Source of the DNA: MH13 sp040219355
GTDB taxonomy: Bacteria; Pseudomonadota; Alphaproteobacteria; Rhizobiales; MH13
Assembly (NCBI GenBank): GCA_040219355.1
Contig: JAVJSN010000014.1
Coordinates: 434,001 to 498,000 of the forward strand
DNA length: 64,000 nt
Direction of reading: 5' to 3'
Under the pieces are notes generated by a model that was given only the letters and a program-made list of their open reading frames with translations, searched no databases and had not been told where the DNA came from. Below are positions 25,745 to 35,043 of the stretch, one piece after another. Numbering within the stretch: position 1 is the stretch's first letter; each line of letters starts with the position of its first letter. Both the position numbers and the translations under genes were made by a program.

Positions 25745-26392
25745 CTAGGCTTGGTTCTCTGCCTTGGAGCCACCGATCTTGCTCTCTTTGCCTTTGATCA
25801 GCCGGGTGATATTGGCGCGGTGCTTCCACCAGATAAGTATAACCATGATGGCAGTGACCTCACCAATCGCAAACGCTCCCAAAAACGAACCTTCGGGAAA
25901 CAGAAAGGCCGCCAACGGCACACACACAGTTGCAACCAAAGCTGCTAGCGATGAATACCGCATCGCGAAGGCCATACCTAGCCAAACCATAGCAAAGAGC
26001 AACGCATGGGGCCAAGACAACGCTAAGACAACGCCAAGGAACGTCGCAACACCCTTGCCGCCCTTAAATTTCAACCAGATTGGGTAGCAGTGACCCACAA
26101 GAGCGCCAATAGCCGCCAAAGCCGCCGTGCCAGGGCCGAATTGGGCGGCCAGCAAAACAGCGGCGAAGCCTTTGCCCGCATCAAGAAGCAAAGTGGCGGC
26201 CGCAACGTCCTTGCGTCCTGTGCGTAACACATTGGTTGCCCCAATATTGCCTGAGCCAATAGAGCGGACATCGCCAAGTCCAGCGAGTTTGGAGAGCACC
26301 AACCCAAAGGGGATACTGCCGAGCAAATAGCCGAACAGAAAGGCTGCCAAAAAATAAGGAGCAGATGCGGCTAGATTGATGGGATCAGGCAT
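25745..26392 (-). CDS. plsY: glycerol-3-phosphate acyltransferase PlsY
   Basis: Integral membrane enzyme of 215 residues that moves the acyl group from acyl-phosphate to glycerol-3-phosphate, the first step of phospholipid synthesis. Motif 1 is GYLLGSIPFGLVLSKLAG with SIGSGNIGATNVLRTG following, motif 2 is KFKGGKGVATFLGVVL, and motif 3 lies near the C-terminus in IWWKHRANITRLIKGKE. About five or six transmembrane segments are visible. It is in the plsY-dprA order typical of Hyphomicrobiales, 45 bases after pyrC'. Confidence 0.96.
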   Translation of the reverse strand: MPDPINLAASAPYFLAAFLFGYLLGSIPFGLVLSKLAGLGDVRSIGSGNIGATNVLRTGRKDVAAATLLLDAGKGFAAVLLAAQFGPGTAALAAIGALVGHCYPIWLKFKGGKGVATFLGVVLALSWPHALLFAMVWLGMAFAMRYSSLAALVATVCVPLAAFLFPEGSFLGAFAIGEVTAIMVILIWWKHRANITRLIKGKESKIGGSKAENQA

Positions 26393-26437
26393 GAACAGAC
26401 CTCATGAAACAGGCCATGACGCTAGCGCGTTCACGCT

Positions 26438-27760
26438 TCAGGCGGCAACATCAATACTGCCATCATCTTGGCGTTCAGCAATTTTTTGTCCACCAACAAA
26501 CGTCAACAGAACACGACCAGAGAAGCGAGCATCTTCAAACGGCGTGTTTTTTGATCGTGAATAGAGCGCGTGGCGATCAAGAACCCAAGGTTCGTTGGGA
26601 TCAAAAAGGACAACATCGGCGGGCGCACCAGGCTTCAGCGTGCCAGCGTTTAACCCCAAAATACGCGCGGGCGTCGTTGAAAGCTTATCCACCAACTGCA
26701 TGAGCGACAGATGTTCGTTGTGTACGAGTCGCAATGCAGCTGGAAGCAACGTCTCCAATCCAATGGCCCCGTCATGTGCTTCGGCGAACGGGTGGCGCTT
26801 GCGCTCCACGTCCTGCGGATCATGGTCAGAGACTATGACGTCAATTGTGCCGTCCGCAACGCCTTCAATAAGCGCTTGGCGATCGTCTTCCGTGCGAAGG
26901 GGCGGGGAGAGCTTCAAAAAGCTACGCCACATGCCAATGTCAATTTCGTTGAGTGACAGGTGGTTGACTGACACGCCAACTGTCATTTCCACACCCGCAG
27001 CTTTGGCACGGCGCACGGTTTCCACGCTCTTTGCGCAGGAAATCTGCGCCGCATGATAACGACCACCCGTCAGTTGTGCTAAACGAATGTCACGGTCGAG
27101 CATGATGAGTTCAGCCTCAACCGGAATGCCCGGCAAACCATACCGTGTCGCGGTCTCCCCTTCATGCATGACACCGGCGCCGCGAAGGTCCGGGTCTTCG
27201 GGGTGATGAATAACCAAGGCACCAAAGTCGCGCGCATAGGTCAGCGCATGACGCATGATGGCGGCGTTCGCCAAAGGGTGACGACCGTTGGAAAAGGCGA
27301 CGGCACCGGCTTCCTGAAGCAGCCCAATCTCGGCCATTTCCTTGCCTAAAAGCCCTTTCGTCAAAGCTGCAATGGGATGAATGTGCACCCTTGCGGTATC
27401 GCGTGCGCGCCGCATAAGAAAATCAACCAGAGCAGCGTCATCGATTACCGGATCGGTGTCCGGCATCACGCCAAGACTGGTTACACCGCCTGCGGCAGCA
27501 GCCTGACTTGCCGAGGCCAATGTTTCGACATGCTCAGCGCCCGGCTCGCCAACGCGCACTTGCATGTCGACCAGGCCAGCGCAGGCAACCGCACCACGCC
27601 CATCAATGGACAAACACCCATCAGGTTCAGCGGTCGAAACGGCATCAGGGCCGGCAGCGATGATGCGACCATCGATCATCAAGATCGCACCCTGAGAATC
27701 CAGATTTCGCGACGGATCGATGACCCGCACATTTCTGATCTTGGTTGGGCGAACTGCCAT
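26438..27760 (-). CDS. dihydroorotase-like protein PyrC', lacking metal ligands
   Basis: Amidohydrolase-fold protein of 440 residues next to pyrB. The dihydroorotase family needs an N-terminal D-x-H-x-H; here it reads D65-M-Q-V-R69, so both His are gone. The HVS/HIS metal ligand is also replaced (AAQIS). The HHPED and SDHDPQ positions are partly kept. This is the pattern of the inactive PyrC' subunits that stiffen class A aspartate transcarbamoylase dodecamers in pseudomonads, so a structural partner of PyrB is the best reading. A separate active dihydroorotase must exist elsewhere. Annotation as active pyrC would be misleading. It follows pyrB by 3 bases. Confidence 0.88.
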   Translation of the reverse strand: MAVRPTKIRNVRVIDPSRNLDSQGAILMIDGRIIAAGPDAVSTAEPDGCLSIDGRGAVACAGLVDMQVRVGEPGAEHVETLASASQAAAAGGVTSLGVMPDTDPVIDDAALVDFLMRRARDTARVHIHPIAALTKGLLGKEMAEIGLLQEAGAVAFSNGRHPLANAAIMRHALTYARDFGALVIHHPEDPDLRGAGVMHEGETATRYGLPGIPVEAELIMLDRDIRLAQLTGGRYHAAQISCAKSVETVRRAKAAGVEMTVGVSVNHLSLNEIDIGMWRSFLKLSPPLRTEDDRQALIEGVADGTIDVIVSDHDPQDVERKRHPFAEAHDGAIGLETLLPAALRLVHNEHLSLMQLVDKLSTTPARILGLNAGTLKPGAPADVVLFDPNEPWVLDRHALYSRSKNTPFEDARFSGRVLLTFVGGQKIAERQDDGSIDVAA

Positions 27761-27763
27761 TGA

Positions 27764-28762
27764 CTAGTGCTCCAACCGCTCAGGTGCGGAATCGCCGCTG
27801 GGAAGGTGGTGCGCTAGCGCGTCAAGAACGGCCATGCGCACCGCAACGCCCATCTCCACCTGCTCGTTGATCACGCTCTGCGCGCATTCAGCCACCTCTG
27901 GATCAATCTCGACACCACGATTCATCGGTCCTGGATGCATCACCAGCGCATCCGGTTTGGCAAAAGCAAGCTTCTGCGCATCAAGGCCGTAATAGCGAAA
28001 ATACTCGCGCGTTGATGGTACGAGCGCCGCATGCATCCGTTCACGCTGCAAACGCAGCATCATTACGATATCAGCGCCATCCAAAGCCTCGCGCATCGAC
28101 GTGAAAACATCGCAGCCCAAGCGTTCAATGCCAGCTGGAATAAGCGTTGATGGGCCGCAAAGCCGAACACGGGCACCCATCGCATGAAGCAAGAGGAGAT
28201 TGGATCGCGCCACACGTGAGTGCAAAATATCACCGCAAATGGCCACGATCAGCCCTTGTAAGTTGCCCTTGTGACGACGAATCGTAAGCGCATCGAGTAA
28301 AGCCTGCGTTGGGTGCTCATGGGCGCCATCCCCGGCGTTGATCACCGAACACCCAACCTTGCGCGCCAGAAGTTGCACAGCTCCGGCCGCATGATGGCGC
28401 ACGACAATGATGTCAGGCCGCATAGCATTCAAGGTGGCTGCGGTATCAACCAGCGTCTCGCCCTTCTTTACAGAAGACGAGGCCACCGACATGTTCATAA
28501 CATCAGCGCCCAGCCGTTTGCCTGCCAACTCAAAGGACGATTGAGTGCGCGTGGATGCTTCAAAAAACAGATTGATCTGCGTGCGTCCACGAAGAGTCGA
28601 GAGTTTTTTCTCAACTTTTCGGCTGACTTCAATCGCATTTTCAGACAGGTCAAGCAGTGCCGAAATATCGGCTGGCTGAAGACCGTCAATCCCAAGCAAA
28701 TGCCGATGGCCAAAGCGAGGTCCGCTTGGTCGTTCGGCGAGGGCAGAGCTGGGTGCTGTCAT
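27764..28762 (-). CDS. pyrB: aspartate carbamoyltransferase catalytic subunit
   Basis: Makes carbamoyl-aspartate in pyrimidine synthesis; 332 residues. The carbamoyl-phosphate site FEASTRTQSSFELAGKRLG is intact, as are the HPTQALLDALTI loop, VAICGDILHSRVARSN and the MHPGPMNRGVEI block. No pyrI regulatory subunit is present; with PyrC' next door a class A dodecamer is likely. The 81 bases upstream hold a GC-rich palindrome (GCAAGGCCTTGC, 28796-28807) without a T tract, so I do not call it an attenuator. Confidence 0.96.
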   Translation of the reverse strand: MTAPSSALAERPSGPRFGHRHLLGIDGLQPADISALLDLSENAIEVSRKVEKKLSTLRGRTQINLFFEASTRTQSSFELAGKRLGADVMNMSVASSSVKKGETLVDTAATLNAMRPDIIVVRHHAAGAVQLLARKVGCSVINAGDGAHEHPTQALLDALTIRRHKGNLQGLIVAICGDILHSRVARSNLLLLHAMGARVRLCGPSTLIPAGIERLGCDVFTSMREALDGADIVMMLRLQRERMHAALVPSTREYFRYYGLDAQKLAFAKPDALVMHPGPMNRGVEIDPEVAECAQSVINEQVEMGVAVRMAVLDALAHHLPSGDSAPERLEH

Positions 28763-28843
28763 AAAGCTGGGTCATAGACCTCAGGCTCCTTTGCTGCAAG
28801 GCCTTGCTGCAGAGCTTACAGCTTTTTAGCGTTGGGCTTTTGT

Positions 28844-30964
28844 TTAGCGGTTCGATGCACGCCAAATCGATGGGTGCGTGGCCAATGCATCACCCAAAGC
28901 ACCCCGCGGCGTCCCTGTCTCAATATGCACTGCGACCGTACCGGTAACCGCAGCATGTTCTGCCAACATCATCGCCATAACTTGCGCGTCTTCAGTACTA
29001 AGTCGCGGGGCCAAGCCAAGAATAGCATGGTGAGGAACATCAGGCATGTGCGCGCACGGAGCACCCAATACCCACGCCTCGCGCAAACCGTCTGCATGCC
29101 GAAAAAGTGCAATGAGCGTTTCTTGATCTTGCCCATCCAGCGAGCAAGGCCCAAGCTTTTCAAGATCAATCTCAGCACGCTCTTGAGCCACCGCACCTGC
29201 ATTGTTTCGCAAACCAGCAACGGCTTGACGTAGCGGCTCCTCTTCCAGCGGGCTGACCATGGCAAGGGCACTTTGCAGACGATCCAAAATCGTTGGCAAC
29301 GCGCTGGGCAGACGTTCCGCACAGGTCATGAGATTGGCCACACACTCTGGGTTACCTGTCTCGATTTGCGCTTCGGCTAAGCGCAGCTGAGCAAGCGCCC
29401 AACGCGGGTGGGCATCGACAAGCGACTGGTACGCTTCAAGGCCGACGCCAGGGTCATTTTTGTAGAGTGCATCGGCATTGTAGAGCGGCTGAAGATGAGG
29501 ATCGAGATCCTGCATGACAGTTTGAACTTGGCGGTCGCGTGATAACAGCTTGCCGAAAAGACTTTTTGATTTTGCGGGATCTTTTTTGCCTTTGTCCTGC
29601 GCAGTTTGCCGCTCACTCACCGCCCTCTTTTTTGCAAGCTTAGCGGATTTCGCAGGCTTATCTCTTCCAGACTTTTCAGCGACACACAGGCGTTTCTCCA
29701 ACAATTTCTTGGTTGGCGCAGGAAGCTCAAGAAGAACCGGATTAAACGATGGAAGAACTGGCACCGAGCACGAGGTATCGAGATTTGTAATGCGCTCCAG
29801 CAACACTGTCGGCATACCGTGCTGTGCCGCATCGGCAGATGGATGGTGCTCGTGCGCTACGCTGTGCAGCGCGCTATCCAGTTCCTTGGGTGAATAACCG
29901 GTACGAAGCGCTTCAAGACTCTGAGCATAGGAGCGGCCATCGGTGACGTCTTGCCAAATCCGCGCGGCAAGTAAGGCTTGAGCAAGCAACGCTTCTACAA
30001 GTGCACGTGGACCGGCATAGCGCGCGACCAAGCGATCTGCTTGGCGTGAATGGTCTTCCCAAGAGCCATGAAAAGCTCGGACAGCCTGGCCATGCATGGC
30101 TTTCAATGCATTAACACCTGACAGACGCGTGTATTTTGATCGCTTCGACAAGGATGCATCAAGAGCTTCGAGACGTTGAACAGTTTCATTGTCAACAGCC
30201 TCCGCCTCGGCGATCAGCTTAGCGCAGACCAGGGCATGGGCTGCCAGGGCCTCAGTCTGTCGAATATTAAGACCAGCTAAGACTGCAAGCCCAACCGTGA
30301 GGCGGTATCCTTTTGGGCCAGCTCGACGTGAACCGCCTACTGCAATGGCGCGAACGCCTGCGCTTTGGTCGACAGAAATCTCCAGCGATCCCTCAGCACA
30401 CTCAACCAAGCTGCACGCACTCTGCACAGCCTCGAACAGGTTGGGTGCTTGCTTCGGCCTCAACGCGACAGTCTTGTCGCTATCGCGCGCTATGCGTTGC
30501 GCGCGCTTGCCAACCATGTTTCCTGCTGCAGCTCCGACCAAAGCACCAAGTGGCAACGCGACAGGCGTTCCGGCAACAGCAAAACCAAGCACCGCACCGA
30601 TTGCACCGCCAGCACCGGTGTGGCGTAAAGCGTTTTGGCGCACTGGTTGAGACGCGTCGGCGCGGGTGAGCGAACCGGTTGGGTTGACGGTCGAAGACGT
30701 CGCAGGGTCAGAGGCGGCCAAATCCCGCGATGGTATCTCCATACCAGCGTTCGTGGCTGGAGCAGCCGACACGGTAGAACTACCGCTCAACTGCGCCAGT
30801 CGATCAACGGGAGATCTTGCCGCGTGGTCGACTGGAAGCACATCATCACCGCGTGAAAAAGGCAACCTTGACAACAGGCTTGGCCTTGTAGGTTTTTCCG
30901 TCCTGCTGGTCTGGTTACGCTCTTCGCCAATTCGGCGCATGTCGGCCAAGGACAATCCGCTCAT
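28844..30964 (-). CDS. pseudo-M48 peptidase-like protein with glycine zipper and TPR-like region
   Basis: Protein of 706 residues that I do not recognise as a named family. A disordered Ser/Ala-rich N-terminus (1-110) leads to a glycine-zipper hydrophobic stretch (about 116-152), then a region (about 200-390) whose layout follows M48 zinc peptidases: YRLTVGLAVLAGLNIRQTEA before the metal helix, SRQADRLVARYAGPRALVEA for the third-ligand helix, and HHPSADAAQHG at the end. The catalytic HExxH has become H243-A-L-V-C247 and the third ligand Glu is S306, so it cannot bind zinc normally. A Lys-rich linker (about 420-480) and TPR-like helices (about 495-600) follow. It is probably a membrane-associated scaffold; no partner is evident. 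Confidence 0.6.
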   Translation of the reverse strand: MSGLSLADMRRIGEERNQTSRTEKPTRPSLLSRLPFSRGDDVLPVDHAARSPVDRLAQLSGSSTVSAAPATNAGMEIPSRDLAASDPATSSTVNPTGSLTRADASQPVRQNALRHTGAGGAIGAVLGFAVAGTPVALPLGALVGAAAGNMVGKRAQRIARDSDKTVALRPKQAPNLFEAVQSACSLVECAEGSLEISVDQSAGVRAIAVGGSRRAGPKGYRLTVGLAVLAGLNIRQTEALAAHALVCAKLIAEAEAVDNETVQRLEALDASLSKRSKYTRLSGVNALKAMHGQAVRAFHGSWEDHSRQADRLVARYAGPRALVEALLAQALLAARIWQDVTDGRSYAQSLEALRTGYSPKELDSALHSVAHEHHPSADAAQHGMPTVLLERITNLDTSCSVPVLPSFNPVLLELPAPTKKLLEKRLCVAEKSGRDKPAKSAKLAKKRAVSERQTAQDKGKKDPAKSKSLFGKLLSRDRQVQTVMQDLDPHLQPLYNADALYKNDPGVGLEAYQSLVDAHPRWALAQLRLAEAQIETGNPECVANLMTCAERLPSALPTILDRLQSALAMVSPLEEEPLRQAVAGLRNNAGAVAQERAEIDLEKLGPCSLDGQDQETLIALFRHADGLREAWVLGAPCAHMPDVPHHAILGLAPRLSTEDAQVMAMMLAEHAAVTGTVAVHIETGTPRGALGDALATHPSIWRASNR

Positions 30965-31044
30965 TTTTTCGATCCCGTAAACACCTACACATCGGGAGCG
31001 CTACAAAAGGCGCACCGCTTGGCCGATAGGGTAAATCAGAATGC

Positions 31045-31530
31045 TTACTGATTCGTGAGGCCGCGCAGATGGTCAAGGCAATCACTCAAGATATGCGCTG
31101 CTGCTGCTGCGTCGATCATCGCTTCGCGCTGCCTGTTGGTCTTACCCGCTTCGCGTAGCGCGTCACCTGCTGCCTCGCTGGAAAGGCGCTCATCCCAAAA
31201 CAGCATGGGTAGATCAATATGCTCCGCCAGTGTGCGGCGAAACGCGCGAACAGATTGGGCTCTTGGACCGGCTGTGCCATCCATATTGAAGGGCATGCCG
31301 ATTACCAATCCGCTCACCACCTCTCGCGCAATGATATCAACTAGCGCCGCCGCATCTTGCGAGAACTTGGTCCGCCGGATGGTCGTGAGGGGACTTGCCA
31401 GGCTCCTATCGACATCGCTGATAGCCACGCCAATGGTTTTGGTGCCTGGGTCAAGGCCGAGCAAAACACCCTTGTCGCCAGCAATGGCGACAAACGCGTT
31501 GGCGTCAAATAGCTCTTTAGGGGCAGCCAC
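31045..31530 (-). CDS. ruvX: putative pre-16S rRNA nuclease / Holliday junction resolvase-like protein (YqgF)
   Basis: RNase H-fold nuclease of 161 residues. The first catalytic Asp is in LLGLDPGTKTIGVAISD, the VIGMPFNMDGTAGPRA loop follows, then the WDERLSS motif, and the last Asp lies in MIDAAAAAHIL. In E. coli YqgF acts in 5' maturation of 16S rRNA. The start codon is GTG, directly after the amn stop with no gap, so it is coupled to amn. An N-terminal extension of about 18 residues precedes the core. Confidence 0.94.
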   Translation of the reverse strand: MAAPKELFDANAFVAIAGDKGVLLGLDPGTKTIGVAISDVDRSLASPLTTIRRTKFSQDAAALVDIIAREVVSGLVIGMPFNMDGTAGPRAQSVRAFRRTLAEHIDLPMLFWDERLSSEAAGDALREAGKTNRQREAMIDAAAAAHILSDCLDHLRGLTNQ

Positions 31531-33021
31531 TTACTGAAACGCTGATTCTGAGAAACTGCGCAATTTGCGTGAATGCAGCCGTTCGCTAGGCATCGAGCGC
31601 AAAAGCTCCATCGCTCGAATACCGATCTGCAAATGCTGGTTGACTTGTGTCTTATAAAACGCACTCGCCATGCCCGGCAGTTTTAACTCACCATGCAATG
31701 GCTTGTCGGAAACGCAAAGGAGCGTGCCGTATGGCACACGAAACCGGAAGCCGTTGGCTGCAATCGTCGCCGACTCCATATCAAGCGCAATGGCGCGAGA
31801 CTGGGAGAAACGCTCAACGGGCTCTAGAAAGTCTCGCAACTCCCAGTTCCGATTGTCGATTGTTGCCACGGTGCCGGTGCGCATGATGCGCTTGAGTTCA
31901 TAACCCGATAGGTTCGTAATCTCCGCCACAGCTTGCTCCAAGGCCACTTGAACTTCAGCAAGTGGAGGGATCGGCACCCATGGTGGCAAGTCTGCATCCA
32001 AAACATGGTCCTCACGCACATATCCATGAGCCAAAACGTAATCACCCAAGCGTTGCGAATTGCGCAGGCCCGCGCAGTGTCCAAGCATCAACCAGGCGTG
32101 GGAGCGAAGGACGGCGACGTGATCAGTGATGGTTTTGGCATTCGAAGGACCAACGCCAATGTTGACAATACTGATGCCCTCGTGTTCGCCAGCACACAGA
32201 TGGTAGGCTGGCATTTGCGGAATACGTGACGCAACATTGCCATCGGGCTCACGATCTAAGCGAACGTTAAAGCTGGTCCGACCGCCGGGTTCGACAAAGT
32301 GCGAATAGGCACTATCGGGATCAGCCAACTCACTCTTTGAAAACTCAACAAATTCATCAATATAAAACTGATAGTTCGTGTAAAGGACGAAGTTTTGAAA
32401 GGCTTCCGGTGGCGTCGCGGTATAGTGTTTTAGGCGATAGAGAGAGTAGTCGGTACGCGGAGCCGTAAAAAGCGCCAGCGGATAAGGTTCGTTCTGCAGC
32501 GACGGGGCGACGCCATTCACAATGGCATCATCGGTGATACCCAAATCCGGTACATCGAAATAGTCCCGCAGAGGTCGATCATCCTCGAGTGTTCCATCGC
32601 CCTCAACCACCATTCCGTCGGGAAATGCGAAATGGATAGGGATCGGGGTGTCGGACAGTCCCACCTCCACAGGAACATCGTGATTCTCGATTAGAGCGCC
32701 AATCTGTTCCAGCAAATAGGTGCGGTAGAGTTCCGGTTGCGTCACCGTGGTTTCATGACGACCAGGCCGCGTGACGTGGCCATAAGCAAGGCGGGAGTCG
32801 ACTTCCGCATAGGATTCGGTGGCCAATCGAACAAAGGGGTAAAAGCCGCGCACCTTCCCGTGCCCTGTTCGTTTGCCGCTTTCTTCACCACCCAGCGCCG
32901 CCATATGCTGATAAAACGCATCGCGCAGCCGCGCCGTTTCGTCATTGTAAAGCTCAGTCAAGGCATCGACCGCTTCACTGGCATTGCGAGTCTGTAGGGT
33001 TGAGTGTTGGCTATGCGGCAT
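31531..33021 (-). CDS. amn: AMP nucleosidase
   Basis: Splits AMP into adenine and ribose-5-phosphate in the cytoplasm; 496 residues from the ATG at 33021, with AAAAGAGC as weak ribosome site (an open frame runs 16 codons further). The N-terminal AMN domain (HGKVRGFYPFVRLAT) precedes the nucleoside-phosphorylase-like domain: EGISIVNIGVGPSNAKTITD, then LMLGHCAGLRNSQRLGDYVL and the catalytic-site region ALDMESATIAANGFRFRVPY. Length is close to E. coli Amn (484). It is divergent from gatC. Confidence 0.95.
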   Translation of the reverse strand: MPHSQHSTLQTRNASEAVDALTELYNDETARLRDAFYQHMAALGGEESGKRTGHGKVRGFYPFVRLATESYAEVDSRLAYGHVTRPGRHETTVTQPELYRTYLLEQIGALIENHDVPVEVGLSDTPIPIHFAFPDGMVVEGDGTLEDDRPLRDYFDVPDLGITDDAIVNGVAPSLQNEPYPLALFTAPRTDYSLYRLKHYTATPPEAFQNFVLYTNYQFYIDEFVEFSKSELADPDSAYSHFVEPGGRTSFNVRLDREPDGNVASRIPQMPAYHLCAGEHEGISIVNIGVGPSNAKTITDHVAVLRSHAWLMLGHCAGLRNSQRLGDYVLAHGYVREDHVLDADLPPWVPIPPLAEVQVALEQAVAEITNLSGYELKRIMRTGTVATIDNRNWELRDFLEPVERFSQSRAIALDMESATIAANGFRFRVPYGTLLCVSDKPLHGELKLPGMASAFYKTQVNQHLQIGIRAMELLRSMPSERLHSRKLRSFSESAFQ

Positions 33022-33227
33022 TGTGTTTTGCTCTTTTCTTTTTTGTTTCGTCTTTAGGTGAGAAGGCACATCAAAGTCTGGTGCAGTTGGTGCCAGCCAT
33101 TGCTGTGACGTATCACCACTTCAACCTCGCTTGAACCCATGCGGGTCGCGCGCTATCACCCTGCCAGCATTTTCCTGCAGCCGTGCACATGTCCATAGGG
33201 CACGTGCCTGAAGAAGGTTTACCCATA

Positions 33228-33515
33228 GTGAGTGTAGACAGCGACACTGTGCGCCGAATCGCACATCTGGCTCGTATCCGTCTGGAAGACGAGCGCATTG
33301 AGCCAATGCGAGAGGACCTCAACACCATTTTGGCCTTTGTTGAGCAGCTTAACGAAGTCGACACCCTCGGCGTGGAGCCCATGACATCGGTTGTAGCAAC
33401 CAAAATGCGGCTGCGCGCAGATGTCGTAACTGACGGCAACATCGCCAATGACGTAATTGCCAACGCCCCAGCCAGCGAAGACGGCTTCTTTATCGTGCCG
33501 CGCGTTGTCGAATAG
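33228..33515 (+). CDS. gatC: aspartyl/glutamyl-tRNA amidotransferase subunit C
   Basis: Small belt subunit of GatCAB, 95 residues from the GTG at 33228 (start MSVDSDTVRRIAHLARIRLE), with GAAGAAGG upstream. The family pattern continues with DLNTILAFVEQLNEVDTLGV and ends EDGFFIVPRVVE. A frame opening 15 codons earlier is less family-like. GatCAB converts misacylated Glu-tRNA(Gln) and/or Asp-tRNA(Asn) to the correct amide, needed where GlnRS or AsnRS is missing. It is the first gene of the gat operon. Confidence 0.95.
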   Translation: MSVDSDTVRRIAHLARIRLEDERIEPMREDLNTILAFVEQLNEVDTLGVEPMTSVVATKMRLRADVVTDGNIANDVIANAPASEDGFFIVPRVVE

Positions 33516-33557
33516 CAAGCGCACGAAAGCAGCAAATATCTTGAAAAGACCCATGCG

Positions 33558-35036
33558 ATGACCGATTTGACCACCCTCACAATTGCCCAGGCGCGCGACG
33601 GCCTGCGCAACAAAACCTTCACGGCATTGGAGCTGACCAATGCCTATTTGGAGGCTATTGAGGCGGCCAATGACAAGCTGAACGCTTACATTGTGGAAAC
33701 GCCGGACCAAGCACGCGCCATGGCAACAGCCAGTGACGAGAGGCTGACCAAAGGCGAGGGCGGCGCCCTGGAAGGCGTTCCACTTGGTATCAAAGATCTA
33801 TTTGCAACCAAGGGTGTGCACACACAGGCCGCCAGCGGCATTCTGCACGATTTCAAACCACGCTATGAGTCCACCGTTACCCAAAACCTTTGGGATGATG
33901 GCGCGGTCATGCTTGGCAAACTCAACATGGATGAGTTTGCCATGGGTTCATCCAATGAGACGTCCGCTTACGGCCCGGTGATCAATCCATGGCGTTCGAC
34001 TAGCTCCAACGCTGATCTTGTACCCGGCGGTTCATCTGGCGGTTCAGCAGCAGCAGTGGCTGCATGGCTGTGCGCCGGGGCGACAGCTACAGATACTGGT
34101 GGCTCGATCCGCCAACCGGCCGCATTTACCGGTACAGTTGGCGTTAAGCCAACCTATGGGCGCTGCTCGCGATGGGGTGTTGTGGCATTTGCCTCATCGT
34201 TGGATCAGGCTGGTCCCATCACACGCGACGTTCGCGATGCGGCCATCATGCTCAAGAGTATGGCGTCGATGGATACCAAAGATACCACCAGCGTCGACCT
34301 TCCAGTGCCGGACTACGAGAAAGCCTTAGGCGGCTCCATTGCAGGCAAAATCATCGGCATCCCCAAAGAGTACAGCATGGATGGCATGCCTGCGGAGATT
34401 GAAGAGCTTTGGCAGACCGGCATTGCTTGGATGCGCGAGGCCGGCGCTGAGATTCGCGACATATCACTGCCGCACACCAAGTACGCTTTGCCAGCTTACT
34501 ATATTGTCGCGCCAGCCGAAGCCTCATCAAACCTCGCGCGCTATGATGGCGTGCGGTACGGCAAACGGGAGCCAGGCGAGGATGTTCAGGCTCTTTATGA
34601 AAATACCCGTGCATCGGGCTTTGGCCAGGAAGTTCAACGCCGCATCATGATTGGCACCTATGTGCTGTCAGCCGGTTACTACGACGCCTACTACAAGCAA
34701 GCACAGCGCGTGCGCACACTCATCAAACAGGACTTTGAAAAAGTTTATGCCGACGGTGTGGACGCCATTTTAACGCCGACTACCCCAAGCGCGGCCTTCG
34801 GTGTCAACGAGATGGCCACTGCCTCACCTATCGAGATGTATCTCAATGACATATTTACGGTGACAGTAAACATGGCCGGACTGCCGGGCATGTCTGTACC
34901 CGCTGGCCTCAGCAAAGACGGATTGCCGTTGGGCTTGCAGCTCATCGGACGCCCGTTCGAGGAAGAAACGCTGTTTACAATAGGCTCAGTGATTGAAAAG
35001 CAAGCCGGGCATTTTGCACCGACCAAGTGGTGGTAG
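33558..35036 (+). CDS. gatA: aspartyl/glutamyl-tRNA amidotransferase subunit A
   Basis: Amidase-signature subunit of GatCAB (492 residues) that releases ammonia from glutamine. The Ser-cisSer-Lys triad is visible: K79 in GVPLGIKDLF, S159 in the GGSSGGS loop, and nucleophile S183 in DTGGSIRQP. The length is standard. It lies 42 bases after gatC; gatB follows two genes later, separated by the GNAT-chorismate mutase gene and a small membrane protein gene. Confidence 0.97.
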   Translation: MTDLTTLTIAQARDGLRNKTFTALELTNAYLEAIEAANDKLNAYIVETPDQARAMATASDERLTKGEGGALEGVPLGIKDLFATKGVHTQAASGILHDFKPRYESTVTQNLWDDGAVMLGKLNMDEFAMGSSNETSAYGPVINPWRSTSSNADLVPGGSSGGSAAAVAAWLCAGATATDTGGSIRQPAAFTGTVGVKPTYGRCSRWGVVAFASSLDQAGPITRDVRDAAIMLKSMASMDTKDTTSVDLPVPDYEKALGGSIAGKIIGIPKEYSMDGMPAEIEELWQTGIAWMREAGAEIRDISLPHTKYALPAYYIVAPAEASSNLARYDGVRYGKREPGEDVQALYENTRASGFGQEVQRRIMIGTYVLSAGYYDAYYKQAQRVRTLIKQDFEKVYADGVDAILTPTTPSAAFGVNEMATASPIEMYLNDIFTVTVNMAGLPGMSVPAGLSKDGLPLGLQLIGRPFEEETLFTIGSVIEKQAGHFAPTKWW

Positions 35037-35043
35037 TAGGCAG

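Noticed and set aside
28763..28843. Possible pyrimidine attenuator upstream of pyrB
   Set aside because: There is a GC palindrome (28796-28807), but no T tract and no leader peptide.
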